Positions 1-7,201 of a DNA stretch of 14,311 nt are shown here, in pieces; within the stretch, counting starts at the first letter, position 1, and the number at the start of each line of letters is the position of its first letter. The stretch spans positions 1 to 14,311 of the forward strand of contig JAUXFU010000002.1 in the NCBI GenBank assembly GCA_030622705.1, in the 5' to 3' direction. The notes under the pieces are model-generated. The model was not told the DNA's origin, did not search any database, and saw only the letters and a list, made by a program, of their open reading frames with translations. This DNA is from Candidatus Omnitrophota bacterium. Its GTDB lineage: Bacteria; Omnitrophota; Koll11; Gygaellales; JAHJCI01. The position numbers and the translations under genes were made by a program.

Positions 1-602
1 AGCCTGATGGCGGTTTTTTCTCCGATGCCTTTAACCGAAGGAATATTATCGGCCTGATCTCCGGCAAGGGAGATAAAATCAATTATTTGATGCGGCCTAA
101 CCCCAAAGTCCTCCTGAACCTTCCCGACATCATAGACCGTGCCTTTATCTTTATAAGGATTAAAAACCACCACCTGTTCATCAACTGATTGCAAAATATC
201 CTTATCGGGACTAACGATCATTACGTCCAGGCCATTTAACCTGGCTTGTTTAGTTAAACTGGCAATAAGATCATCCGCCTCGAAGCCAGCCTTTTCATAT
301 ATAACAATACCGTAAGAGCGAATTATCTGTTTAATAATTGGAATCTGAGTTGTTAAAGCTTCGGGCATTGGGGGACGTTGAATTTTATACTCAGCAAATT
401 TTTTTCTCCGGAAGGTATCTCGTGATATGTCAAAACAAACCCCTAAATACCTGGGATTCTCCTGTTTTAAAATCTTATTTAAAAAATTCACAAATCCAAA
501 AATGGCATTAGTGGGCTGACCAAAAGAAGTACTTAATTCCTTTAAGCCATAATAACAGCGGTAACAAAAAGCATTGGCATCAATCAGATATAAACGGGAC
601 AT
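1..602 (-). CDS. polA: DNA polymerase I-type 5'-3' exonuclease domain, partial (3' end outside window)
   Basis: The first 200 residues of a flap/5' nuclease are visible; the gene runs off the left edge. Such domains remove RNA primers and flaps during lagging-strand synthesis and repair. The ATG at 602 gives a start MSRLYLIDANAF, typical of the family. Conserved acidic metal ligands can be seen: Asp8 (LIDAN), Asp58, the EADD group at 108-111, Asp133 and Asp135 (SPDKD), and Asp182 and Asp185 in GDQADNIPSVKGIGEKTA, which also contains the helix-hairpin-helix DNA-binding segment. No Shine-Dalgarno is apparent before the ATG. A 95-bp inverted-repeat element ends 25 bp upstream. Whether the protein continues into a full PolA or is a stand-alone 5'-3' exonuclease cannot be decided here. 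The domain call is firm; the symbol is likely rather than proven. Confidence 0.85.
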   Translation of the reverse strand, partial: MSRLYLIDANAFCYRCYYGLKELSTSFGQPTNAIFGFVNFLNKILKQENPRYLGVCFDISRDTFRRKKFAEYKIQRPPMPEALTTQIPIIKQIIRSYGIVIYEKAGFEADDLIASLTKQARLNGLDVMIVSPDKDILQSVDEQVVVFNPYKDKGTVYDVGKVQEDFGVRPHQIIDFISLAGDQADNIPSVKGIGEKTAIR

Positions 603-953
603 ATATTAATACTAAGCTATTCGGTAAACCCCGCTAGACAACTTCGTTCTTTTACCCCGTTAGAAAAATATTTTCTAACGGGGCGAGCGGTCTGCGGCGA
701 CGGTGGCTTTCTCTAACGCGGTAAATGTTAAGGATACTGGGTTAAAAGATTATTTAATTACTGAATCGCTACACAGGATAGTTACATTAATTATTTGAAA
801 GGCTTGGGGGGTAATTCCCGCGGCTATCTTATCAAGTCCAAATAATACTATGTTAATTTTCTTTCCTTTTTGTTTTCCGGATTAAGACTTAAGGCAAAAT
901 TAATATTATTCTATACTTTTTTCTATCCGCTCTTTTAGTATAATATTTCTGCG
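603..953. other. 351-bp gene-free stretch between the TPR gene and polA
   Basis: This gap holds an inverted-repeat element (628-722) and about 230 bp of AT-rich sequence. A weak, bulged AT-rich hairpin (arms TATACT 912-917 and AGTATA 937-942, extended by AATAT/ATATT) lies just after the TPR stop codon. It lacks a GC-rich stem and a following T-run in the transcribed direction, so it is not called a terminator. A 43-codon open frame on the minus strand (750-881) has no start codon. No convincing promoter for polA was found. Confidence 0.6.
628..722 (-). repeat. Imperfect terminal-inverted-repeat element, copy B (95 bp)
   Basis: The outer ends, 628-640 and 710-722, are inverted repeats matching at 10 of 13 positions. 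Inside is a perfect 13-bp hairpin, CCCCGTTAGAAAA (655-667) against TTTTCTAACGGGG (671-683), with a 3-nt loop; its arms resemble the element's own termini. The element shares the blocks AACTTCGTTCT, CGGTCTGCGGCG and GGCTTTCTCTAACG with the copy at 7733-7856, in the same order and orientation. No open frame lies inside. It ends 25 bp before the polA start codon. It could be a non-autonomous mobile repeat (MITE or REP-like) or a structured leader. Confidence 0.75.
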
Positions 954-1538
954 TCATTGGAAAACCGATGAACCCGAGGATAAACCCTTTAATCTTTCAA
1001 CCCTCCTTCTGATTGAAAGCTCCCGGGATAATTGTCTTGCTTCATCCTGAAGATATCTCTGCCTAAGCTGCGGAAAGGCTCTTCTTAACGCCTCTAACCT
1101 TATCTGCGCCTTCTGAGTCCATGGATCATCATAGTTGCCTAATTCTATCCTTTTTCGCCAAAAGGCAGCAGCGCGAACGTAATCCTGCTTCCGTTCATAT
1201 AACATAGCCAGATTGGAATAAAGATTGACATAATTAGGATCAACATCTATGCCGGCTAAATAAACCTCCTCGGCCTTATCCAGCCACCCGCTTGCTTCAT
1301 AGATAATCCCCAGATCATTGTAAACGGCTACGAAATTAGGGTCTAAGGTTATCGCCCTTTGATAACACGTTATTGCTTCATTAAGGCGTCCTTGTTGTTG
1401 CAGTTGAAGGCCTCGATTACGGAAAAAACCTGGTTGTTCTTGAAATGGAATTGATTCCCTTGCGGCAAGTAAAAGGAATAAAATAACAACAGGCAGTAAA
1501 AAAATAATAAATTTATTCCTTTTATATAATTTTAACAT
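954..1538 (-). CDS. Membrane-anchored TPR protein
   Basis: The chosen ATG at 1538 gives a 194-residue protein. A TTG 13 codons upstream is in frame, but the ATG places a classic anchor at the N-terminus: a basic stretch (KLYKRNK) and then a hydrophobic segment at about residues 10-26 with no clear signal-peptidase site, implying one membrane span with the rest outside the cytoplasm. Three tandem tetratricopeptide repeats follow at about 36-69, 70-103 and 104-137, marked by spaced G/A/Y/P residues such as AITLDPN, GIDVDPN and NLAMLYER. The C-terminal 50 residues are strongly charged (arginine-rich) and probably helical. TPRs bind protein partners; the partner is unknown. It is 92 bp downstream of acsB and may share its transcript, but nothing ties it to acetyl-CoA synthesis. 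Confidence 0.8.
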   Translation of the reverse strand: MLKLYKRNKFIIFLLPVVILFLLLAARESIPFQEQPGFFRNRGLQLQQQGRLNEAITCYQRAITLDPNFVAVYNDLGIIYEASGWLDKAEEVYLAGIDVDPNYVNLYSNLAMLYERKQDYVRAAAFWRKRIELGNYDDPWTQKAQIRLEALRRAFPQLRQRYLQDEARQLSRELSIRRRVERLKGLSSGSSVFQ

Positions 1539-1630
1539 ATCCTGGTTTAGGATACAAGAGAAAAAACAAAAAGTCAAGAAAAAAGGCTTACCTGTTACGC
1601 CACGCCAAAGATTTTGCTACGTAGGATAAA

Positions 1631-3811
1631 TTATAGCAGGTCTGGCATACTTAAAACCGGATGCCCTACTTCGGCTAAAAACTCTAGAAGCTGCTCTAAA
1701 GTCATAACTTGCCCTTCATCGGCAATCTTATCCAATAAATCAAACTGACCAACCTGGTGACAACACTGCTTTAATTTCCCGTTTAAGCTTTTCTTTAACT
1801 CTTTAGGCATCCAGACAATGCGGGAAAGGCCGCCATCCGCAGAAATGAATTTTTTACTTAAAATATACGACTTGCCTATCCCCAGAAATCCCGGGGTTTG
1901 CACCCCGGTTCCTATCAAACCGGCTAAAGAAGTAAAAGTCATCCCACAGGGCGTCATGCCGGAGTAATCACGGTTTACAATCATAAATCCATTTGCCTCA
2001 GGAATAATCGCTACAATACACTCAAAGCAGCCGCAAGAGGTCTGAGGAGTATCCATAAGCGAATACATACTTATCCTGTTTATGGTTTTATTCGATTTTT
2101 CATAGACAAAATCATTAATATTCTGCCACTGTCCGAGCTCGCCATCAAGCATTCTGCCTTTTATTATTGGCTGGTTTGGCCCGGTAGGCATAATCTCATA
2201 GCTGGCCTTAGCATCCAGCCAGGAATAAGCTCCACAAAGCCCTAGCCGCTCAGGAGCAACAATACAGACATGATTCGGGGCAAAAGATTGACAAAGCGTA
2301 CAGCCGTAAAAAGTATCCACGCCTTCATCGGTCATCTCGCTAAGGCGCTCATCGCGTTTATGGTATATCTTTCTTGCTTCAGTTAATAATCTTTCTACAT
2401 CTGACTGGCGTGTATATAATTTAACCTGAATCTTATCCACAATTACGCCGTATTCCTTATGAAACATTGCATGTAAAAATAACCCAAGATGCTTAAGTCT
2501 AAAGCCCCTCCCATAGGCCTGCCGACTTATTCTTATCGCGAATGTATCCCGCTGGCCAATATGAGTAATTCCCATTACATAGTTTGTAAAACGGTGTATC
2601 TGACGCTCTAGCACCGGCTCAAAATCCCTCTGCATCCTTATTCCGAAAACTTCTATACTTATCGCCAGGGGTAATGATTTGTTTCCTTTTTTTAATTGAT
2701 CGATGTCCGAACCAATAACCTCAACCCTACCATCATCAACTTCCTCAGACTCTTTTAATACAACATACTCGAAAGCTAAAGAAGCCTTCCTGCCAAGTTC
2801 TATAAATAGCTGCTCCTTTCTTACGCGCTCACCTTCAAATGCCGCTGCATAAGCAACAGGGATGGGAATCTTAAGAATACTCACCTTTATGCCTCTTATC
2901 TCAATTGCCCGGCGCACAATCTTTTTCCGGTCAGGCTCTCTGGTCAACGCTCCATAAGTTGTAATTCCGCAAGGCGAAACCTGTGGTATTACAGTATCGG
3001 CGATTACCGGAAAACCCATATTCATTATTCCGGCGGCCGTGGCATATTTCAAATCATTTAATTCGCCTAAAATCAAAGAAAAGCCAAGAACTCTTTCTTT
3101 TGTATACAATAAACACTCCCTCAATTGGCCAGCCTTTAATCCGCCAAAGTTAAGCGCGACGCGAATCGCCCAATTTAAAGGATAAACCGCTGAGAAAGTA
3201 TCTCTTCCATAAGCAACGATATGATTATCCCAGCCTATTTGTACATCTTTTTCGATTAACTGATCAATTATAGAGCGGCCGGCAGCGTTTGAACCGACAA
3301 AAATAAGAATATTCTTTTCCTGTAATTGCCGCACGATTTTAACTGCAGTCTTATTATCCGGCGCTGCTCCCATAATCACTGCAACACCTGACATACGTCC
3401 ATCAACAAGTCGTATGCCTAAGGAGCGCATGATTGTATCGGCAAAAAAACCATCGCAATCTCTCTGCGGCTCCTGTTTATAAAGATAACGCAAAGCCATA
3501 ATTATCTCCTCTGCCAGAAGGCTCGCGAGACCTGCCTCAAGCGCATCTGAAAAATAAGCAAGCCGTAAATTTACGGCTTGCTTGAATGACAATAATGACT
3601 TAGCATGCTCTAATATTACCCGGGAATCTCTCAAAGTTTCTGCCTTTATCCCCATTAGCGCATAAGCCATAGGCAGATAAAAGGCGGTCCCGGGAAACCG
3701 TAAATTCTGCGTTTCCCGTAACTGGCTGATTGCCTGATTTAAAGAATCCTCAGCTTGCCTGACTATCTTTTTTGCTCCCCTGATAACCGAAGCAGCAACT
3801 ATCCTAGACAT
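1631..3811 (-). CDS. acsB: Acetyl-CoA synthase, beta subunit of CODH/ACS (full-length bacterial type)
   Basis: Condenses a methyl group (from the corrinoid Fe-S protein), CO and CoA into acetyl-CoA, the last step of the Wood-Ljungdahl pathway. The start is set at the ATG at 3811 because a strong ribosome site (AAGGAAGGGG) precedes it; the TTG at 3853 has none. The result is 726 residues, close to the 729 of Moorella thermoacetica AcsB. From this start the A-cluster cysteines fall at 504, 507, 516, 526, 593 and 595. Their spacing is identical to Moorella Cys506/509/518/528/595/597, including the CGCFEC motif that holds the distal nickel. The N-terminal domain (about 1-300) that binds CO dehydrogenase in bacteria and is absent from archaeal CdhC is intact. 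No acsA/cooS, acsC, acsD or acsE is visible in the window, so partners must lie elsewhere. Confidence 0.96.
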   Translation of the reverse strand: MSRIVAASVIRGAKKIVRQAEDSLNQAISQLRETQNLRFPGTAFYLPMAYALMGIKAETLRDSRVILEHAKSLLSFKQAVNLRLAYFSDALEAGLASLLAEEIIMALRYLYKQEPQRDCDGFFADTIMRSLGIRLVDGRMSGVAVIMGAAPDNKTAVKIVRQLQEKNILIFVGSNAAGRSIIDQLIEKDVQIGWDNHIVAYGRDTFSAVYPLNWAIRVALNFGGLKAGQLRECLLYTKERVLGFSLILGELNDLKYATAAGIMNMGFPVIADTVIPQVSPCGITTYGALTREPDRKKIVRRAIEIRGIKVSILKIPIPVAYAAAFEGERVRKEQLFIELGRKASLAFEYVVLKESEEVDDGRVEVIGSDIDQLKKGNKSLPLAISIEVFGIRMQRDFEPVLERQIHRFTNYVMGITHIGQRDTFAIRISRQAYGRGFRLKHLGLFLHAMFHKEYGVIVDKIQVKLYTRQSDVERLLTEARKIYHKRDERLSEMTDEGVDTFYGCTLCQSFAPNHVCIVAPERLGLCGAYSWLDAKASYEIMPTGPNQPIIKGRMLDGELGQWQNINDFVYEKSNKTINRISMYSLMDTPQTSCGCFECIVAIIPEANGFMIVNRDYSGMTPCGMTFTSLAGLIGTGVQTPGFLGIGKSYILSKKFISADGGLSRIVWMPKELKKSLNGKLKQCCHQVGQFDLLDKIADEGQVMTLEQLLEFLAEVGHPVLSMPDLL

Positions 3812-3815
3812 TAGA

Positions 3816-3825
3816 CCCCTTCCTT
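3816..3825 (-). promoter_or_regulatory. Strong Shine-Dalgarno for acsB
   Basis: On the minus strand AAGGAAGGGG lies 4 nt before the ATG at 3811. It is the strongest ribosome site noticed in the window; many neighbouring genes show none. It decides the start in favour of the ATG over the TTG at 3853. Confidence 0.8.
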
Positions 3826-3858
3826 GATCAAGACCGTTTCTAAATAACCCCAATGATG

Positions 3859-5133
3859 TCAGATGGTTGCACTAGAAGTGACCCTATCTTTTTCTTTAAG
3901 TAAATCTAATATTCGCGCGTAACTAAAGGTCTCGGAAATTAACTCATCCTTAACTGCGGAAATATCTACATTTTTCCTGATTAAACTTAAAAAACCGCCG
4001 CAATTTATTATATCCCCCACCGCAATCATTCCCACAAGATGATTACCTTCTAATATAAACTTTTTGTAGATATTCTTCTTTTCATCAAAAAAAACCAGTT
4101 CCTCGAACCCTGGACCCTCTGGCCTGATTACCCCCATAGAAATGGCCGGAAGTCCAAAAAACTCGATTGAATTCATCGCTATTGATCCTTCATATTGAAC
4201 ATCCTGCTCAATCATATTTAATCCGGCTACTCTGCCCTGTTCAATGGCATTTGGCCAAAAAGCATTAACTACGCTGTTGTTATAAGCTGCATCGAGACTC
4301 TGAACCACATCTCCCGCAGCAAAAATATTAGGAATATTCGTCTTCATAAACAGATCAACCAAAATTCCTCTATCTCTTTTTATTTGCGCATCTTTAATCA
4401 AATCCGTATTTGGATTAACCCCTTTATCGATAACAAGGATTGAACAAGCAATAATCTTACCGCTATCCAGCTTTACTGCCTTTAAATCCCCGTTGCCTAA
4501 AATTTCTATTATATCCCCTTGTGTCATAATCTCAATACCGGAGTCTCGAAATCGGCTCATAAATAAACCTGCCGCTCTTTCATCAAGCATCCGCGAAAGG
4601 ATATATCTTGATTTTACGATTACCTTCAACTCCTGATGTCTCTTAACAAGGCCATAGGCTGCATTAAGGCCGATTAAGCCGCCGCCTAATACACAACTGG
4701 AGGAAGATACCGCAGTTAAATTTAATATCCCCCTTACATCGTTTATTGTCCTGAACCCGAATACCCCTGCTTTCTTAAGCCCCTTGAGGCCCGCGGGAAA
4801 CTTAGCAGAAACACCTGTAGCAATAAGTAAGACATCATAGTTTATCAGGGTCTTATCCTCAAGCACAATTCTATTCTTCCTTGGATCTACTTTAATTACT
4901 TGTTTATTAAGAATTAAATTCAGGTTATTTTCTTTATAAAAATCCTCCGGCCGATGAACTAACTTCTCCTGTGGGATTTCTCCAGCCAAAAAATAGGAAA
5001 TAAGACAACGGTAATACGAATTATAATCCTCATCGGAAACTATAGTAATCTTACTGTCTGTGTCTTTCTCCCGGATTGCCTCAACAGCAGAAGTCCCTGC
5101 TGCGGAATTACCGATAATAACAAAATTCTTCAT
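3859..5133 (-). CDS. NAD(P)H-dependent FAD oxidoreductase (rubredoxin/nitrite reductase-like flavoprotein)
   Basis: A 424-residue two-dinucleotide-binding-domain flavoprotein. The FAD-binding beta-alpha-beta fold is at the N-terminus (VIIGNSAAG, residues 5-13), the NAD(P) Rossmann motif GGGLIG at 150-155, and the second FAD motif FAAGD at 271-275. The C-terminal 110 residues resemble the cap domain of NADH:rubredoxin and nitrite reductase-type enzymes. There is no CxxC redox-active disulfide in the first domain, so it is not a thioredoxin or lipoamide reductase type. The ATG at 5133 is preceded by AAAGG, and the gap to the upstream ATPase gene is 1 bp, so the two are probably translationally coupled. 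acsB starts 47 bp downstream. The electron acceptor is unknown; a role in supplying or balancing electrons for the pathway is inference from position. Confidence 0.85.
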   Translation of the reverse strand: MKNFVIIGNSAAGTSAVEAIREKDTDSKITIVSDEDYNSYYRCLISYFLAGEIPQEKLVHRPEDFYKENNLNLILNKQVIKVDPRKNRIVLEDKTLINYDVLLIATGVSAKFPAGLKGLKKAGVFGFRTINDVRGILNLTAVSSSSCVLGGGLIGLNAAYGLVKRHQELKVIVKSRYILSRMLDERAAGLFMSRFRDSGIEIMTQGDIIEILGNGDLKAVKLDSGKIIACSILVIDKGVNPNTDLIKDAQIKRDRGILVDLFMKTNIPNIFAAGDVVQSLDAAYNNSVVNAFWPNAIEQGRVAGLNMIEQDVQYEGSIAMNSIEFFGLPAISMGVIRPEGPGFEELVFFDEKKNIYKKFILEGNHLVGMIAVGDIINCGGFLSLIRKNVDISAVKDELISETFSYARILDLLKEKDRVTSSATI

Positions 5134-5134
5134 C

Positions 5135-6232
5135 TTACAGCCTTTCTAAGATTCTATCGATATCGACATTCTCTTTAATTAACTTTTCTACCGCTTCTAT
5201 CTTTTGTTTATCCTGAGGCCTTATCTTTACCATAAGATCATGGATATAAGAAGCAACGCTATAGGTATCGGGCCCGGCCAAAAGGACAGGTATCTTAACC
5301 TGCTCAACCATATTCATAATCTTCTTACAGGGAATCATATTGCCGGTCAGGATAATTCCGGAAATATGGATATTCTCAACAGATCCGGAAAAACAACAGC
5401 CCAAAGAAGCCAAAACCATATCCTCACGGTCACCCGACGTAATAAGAAGAGCTCCCTCAACAAGGTAATTTAAGGCATTACGAGGCTGCATCGCGCCCAC
5501 AACTATCTTTCTAACCAGATTATTCAATCCTTCTTTTCCGGAAAGAAGTTTAAAACCCGTCTCTTCCACTATCTGTCTTATTGAAGGATATGACAAAAAA
5601 GGAAGATAGGGAATAACCCCTAAAACTTCAATACCCTTCCTTGCCAAACCCATTCTAAGCATCTTATCTATCTTAGAGAATTTCTGCGGTAAAACCTTAT
5701 TGATGACTACCCCCAAAATCTCAATACCCTCTTTTTCAAAAAGCGATTTATTCAAAAGAATTTCATCAATCGGCCGGCCAATCCCGCCGGAAGAAACAAG
5801 AATAACCCCTGCCCCTAACAGTTTAGCCACAAAGGCATTGGAATGATCAAATACTGAACCCACCGCAGCATGACCTGTTCCCTCGATAACCACTATATCT
5901 TTATCCCTGGCTATCCGGTCAAAAGACTCCTTTATCCGGCGCGTCAACTCTTCCTTGTGGGGATTATTGATATACTGCTCAGTGAAGCCTTTCTCTACGG
6001 CAATCGGACTCATATCCTTCAACGCATACTTTATACCCAGCGATTCAAAAAAACTCTCGATTAAGATTGAATCCTCATCTATCTTTTTACCTTCCTCCTC
6101 CAGATAACGCTGGCCGATAGGTTTAATAAAACCAATTTTTTTGACCTTCTCCCTAAGATTATAAATTAACCCTAATGCAACCGTGGTCTTACCGTCATTC
6201 TGCCTTGTTGCTGCTATGAAAAGTTTCTTCAT
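5135..6232 (-). CDS. BioD-like P-loop ATPase with DRTGG domain (phosphotransacetylase N-terminal-like)
   Basis: 365 residues in two parts. Residues 1 to about 210 form a BioD/CobQ-like P-loop domain, with Walker A ATRQNDGKTT at 8-17 and a Walker B-like strand VVIEGTGH at 114-121. Residues from about 225 to 335 form a DRTGG domain, recognisable from GAMQPRNAL and GDRED at 267-271. This architecture matches the regulatory N-terminal half of long phosphate acetyltransferases, but the catalytic PTA domain is absent, and the protein ends naturally at residue 365. It is not a CooC-type nickel-insertion ATPase, whose P-loop is GKGGVGKT. It sits 1 bp upstream of the flavoprotein and two genes before acsB. 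Its function is unknown; sensing nucleotide or acetyl-CoA status for the pathway is a plausible inference. Confidence 0.85.
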   Translation of the reverse strand: MKKLFIAATRQNDGKTTVALGLIYNLREKVKKIGFIKPIGQRYLEEEGKKIDEDSILIESFFESLGIKYALKDMSPIAVEKGFTEQYINNPHKEELTRRIKESFDRIARDKDIVVIEGTGHAAVGSVFDHSNAFVAKLLGAGVILVSSGGIGRPIDEILLNKSLFEKEGIEILGVVINKVLPQKFSKIDKMLRMGLARKGIEVLGVIPYLPFLSYPSIRQIVEETGFKLLSGKEGLNNLVRKIVVGAMQPRNALNYLVEGALLITSGDREDMVLASLGCCFSGSVENIHISGIILTGNMIPCKKIMNMVEQVKIPVLLAGPDTYSVASYIHDLMVKIRPQDKQKIEAVEKLIKENVDIDRILERL

Positions 6233-6256
6233 TTATAATGAGTCTACAACTTCCGC

Positions 6257-6280
6257 CCTGAGCCCTTCGACGAATTCAGG
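6257..6280. repeat. Small dispersed palindrome between metF and the DRTGG ATPase gene
   Basis: CCTGAGCCC-TTCGAC-GAATTCAGG is an imperfect palindrome (ends CCTGA and TTCAGG) in a 59-bp intergenic gap. The TTCGAC core and TCAG edge resemble the repeats found in frame inside folD (8347-8386), suggesting one family of short dispersed elements of the kind common in many bacterial genomes. Confidence 0.55.
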
Positions 6281-6291
6281 ATGCTTCCTTA

Positions 6292-7167
6292 TTATAAACC
6301 AGCTGCATCTAAAACCAGGGCAACCTTCTTATTCCATCCAATCGGCATAATATGCACCCCCTGACACATTGGTTTTAACTCCTTAATCAAACGTACAGCT
6401 ATCTCTATAGATTTCTTAGCTCGATCTTGCTTAGGCACTGCGTCCATTTCGTCTATCAGATCCTGTTGAACGTTTACACCTGCGACATTCTTATTCATAT
6501 ATTGTGCCATACCCGCAGATTTTAATAAAACAATACCGGCTAATATTGTTGTGTTTAAATGTTTAATTCTGGATAAAAAATTCTCAAACAGCTTAATATC
6601 ATAAACCGCCTGGGTTTGGAAGAATTCCGCGCCTGCGGCAATTTTCTTCTCCATCTTGATAATCTCCGGTTCTATGGGGTCTGCTCCCGGGTTAACCACA
6701 GCCCCCATGCAAAATCCCGGCAGCATACCCTGAAGCTTATTGCCTGTCATATCAACTCCCGCCTGCAGCCCTTTAACTACCTCAAGAAGCTGCACCGAAT
6801 CCAAATCAAATACCGGTTTTGCCTGAGGGTGATCCCCTAATGTGGTATGATCACCGGTTAGGATTAAAATATTCTCAATGCCTAAACTGGCCGCGGAAAG
6901 AATATCTGACTGTAAAGCAAGGCGATTGCGGTCACGGCAGGTAACCTGAAATACCGGCTCAAATCCGTTTTGCTTCAGGAAAGAACATACTGCCAGAGAA
7001 CCCAAACGCATCACCGAACTCTGAAGGTCTGTAACATTTATCGCATCTACGCGGCCGCGGATAAGTTCAGCATCCTCTAAAATCGCCTGCGTCTGAATCC
7101 CTTTTGGGGGCCCGACTTCCGAGGTTACCAAAAATTTCCCTGCCTTAATTTTCTCCTTAAAATTCAT
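6292..7167 (-). CDS. metF: 5,10-methylenetetrahydrofolate reductase
   Basis: A 291-residue FAD-dependent TIM-barrel enzyme reducing methylene-THF to methyl-THF, the final step of the methyl branch. The catalytic acid Glu17 lies in SEVGPPKG (equivalent to E. coli Glu28). The FAD/folate loop is ILTGDHTTLGDHP at about residues 95-108, and FFQTQAVYD at about 182-190 matches the conserved substrate-binding strand. The length is normal. The zinc-binding partner gene metV, usually next to metF in acetogens, is not visible, and neither are hdrABC or rnfC-like genes. The electron donor is therefore unclear; the flavoprotein two genes downstream is a candidate by position only. The gap to the upstream VIT-like gene is 34 bp, consistent with one transcript. 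Confidence 0.93.
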   Translation of the reverse strand: MNFKEKIKAGKFLVTSEVGPPKGIQTQAILEDAELIRGRVDAINVTDLQSSVMRLGSLAVCSFLKQNGFEPVFQVTCRDRNRLALQSDILSAASLGIENILILTGDHTTLGDHPQAKPVFDLDSVQLLEVVKGLQAGVDMTGNKLQGMLPGFCMGAVVNPGADPIEPEIIKMEKKIAAGAEFFQTQAVYDIKLFENFLSRIKHLNTTILAGIVLLKSAGMAQYMNKNVAGVNVQQDLIDEMDAVPKQDRAKKSIEIAVRLIKELKPMCQGVHIMPIGWNKKVALVLDAAGL

Positions 7168-7201
7168 TATATTCTACCGCCCCCTACGTTCATATCGCAC
7201 C

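Noticed and set aside
750..881. 43-codon open frame on the minus strand reading like the end of a protein (KINIVLFGLDKIAAGI...)
   Set aside because: It has no ATG, GTG or TTG start, a stop codon lies immediately upstream of it, and no family is recognised. It could be a gene remnant, but the evidence is too thin to call a pseudogene.
902..947. AT-rich hairpin after the TPR stop codon as an intrinsic terminator
   Set aside because: The stem is short, bulged and AT-only, with a 19-nt loop and no T-run following in the direction of transcription.
1539..1577. TTG start for the TPR protein, adding 13 residues
   Set aside because: The ATG at 1538 places the basic residues directly before the hydrophobic anchor. 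The TTGACT at this place could instead be a weak -35 hexamer, but its TATCCT partner 18 bp on is poor, so no promoter is called.
1578..1630. CTACGTAG palindrome and CCTG...CAGG ends in the acsB-TPR gap as another repeat element
   Set aside because: The match between the ends is poor and there is no second copy in the window, so it is indistinguishable from chance.
3812..3853. TTG start giving acsB 14 extra N-terminal residues
   Set aside because: There is no ribosome site before the TTG, whereas AAGGAAGGGG precedes the ATG at 3811; the ATG also gives the length and cysteine numbering expected from Moorella AcsB.
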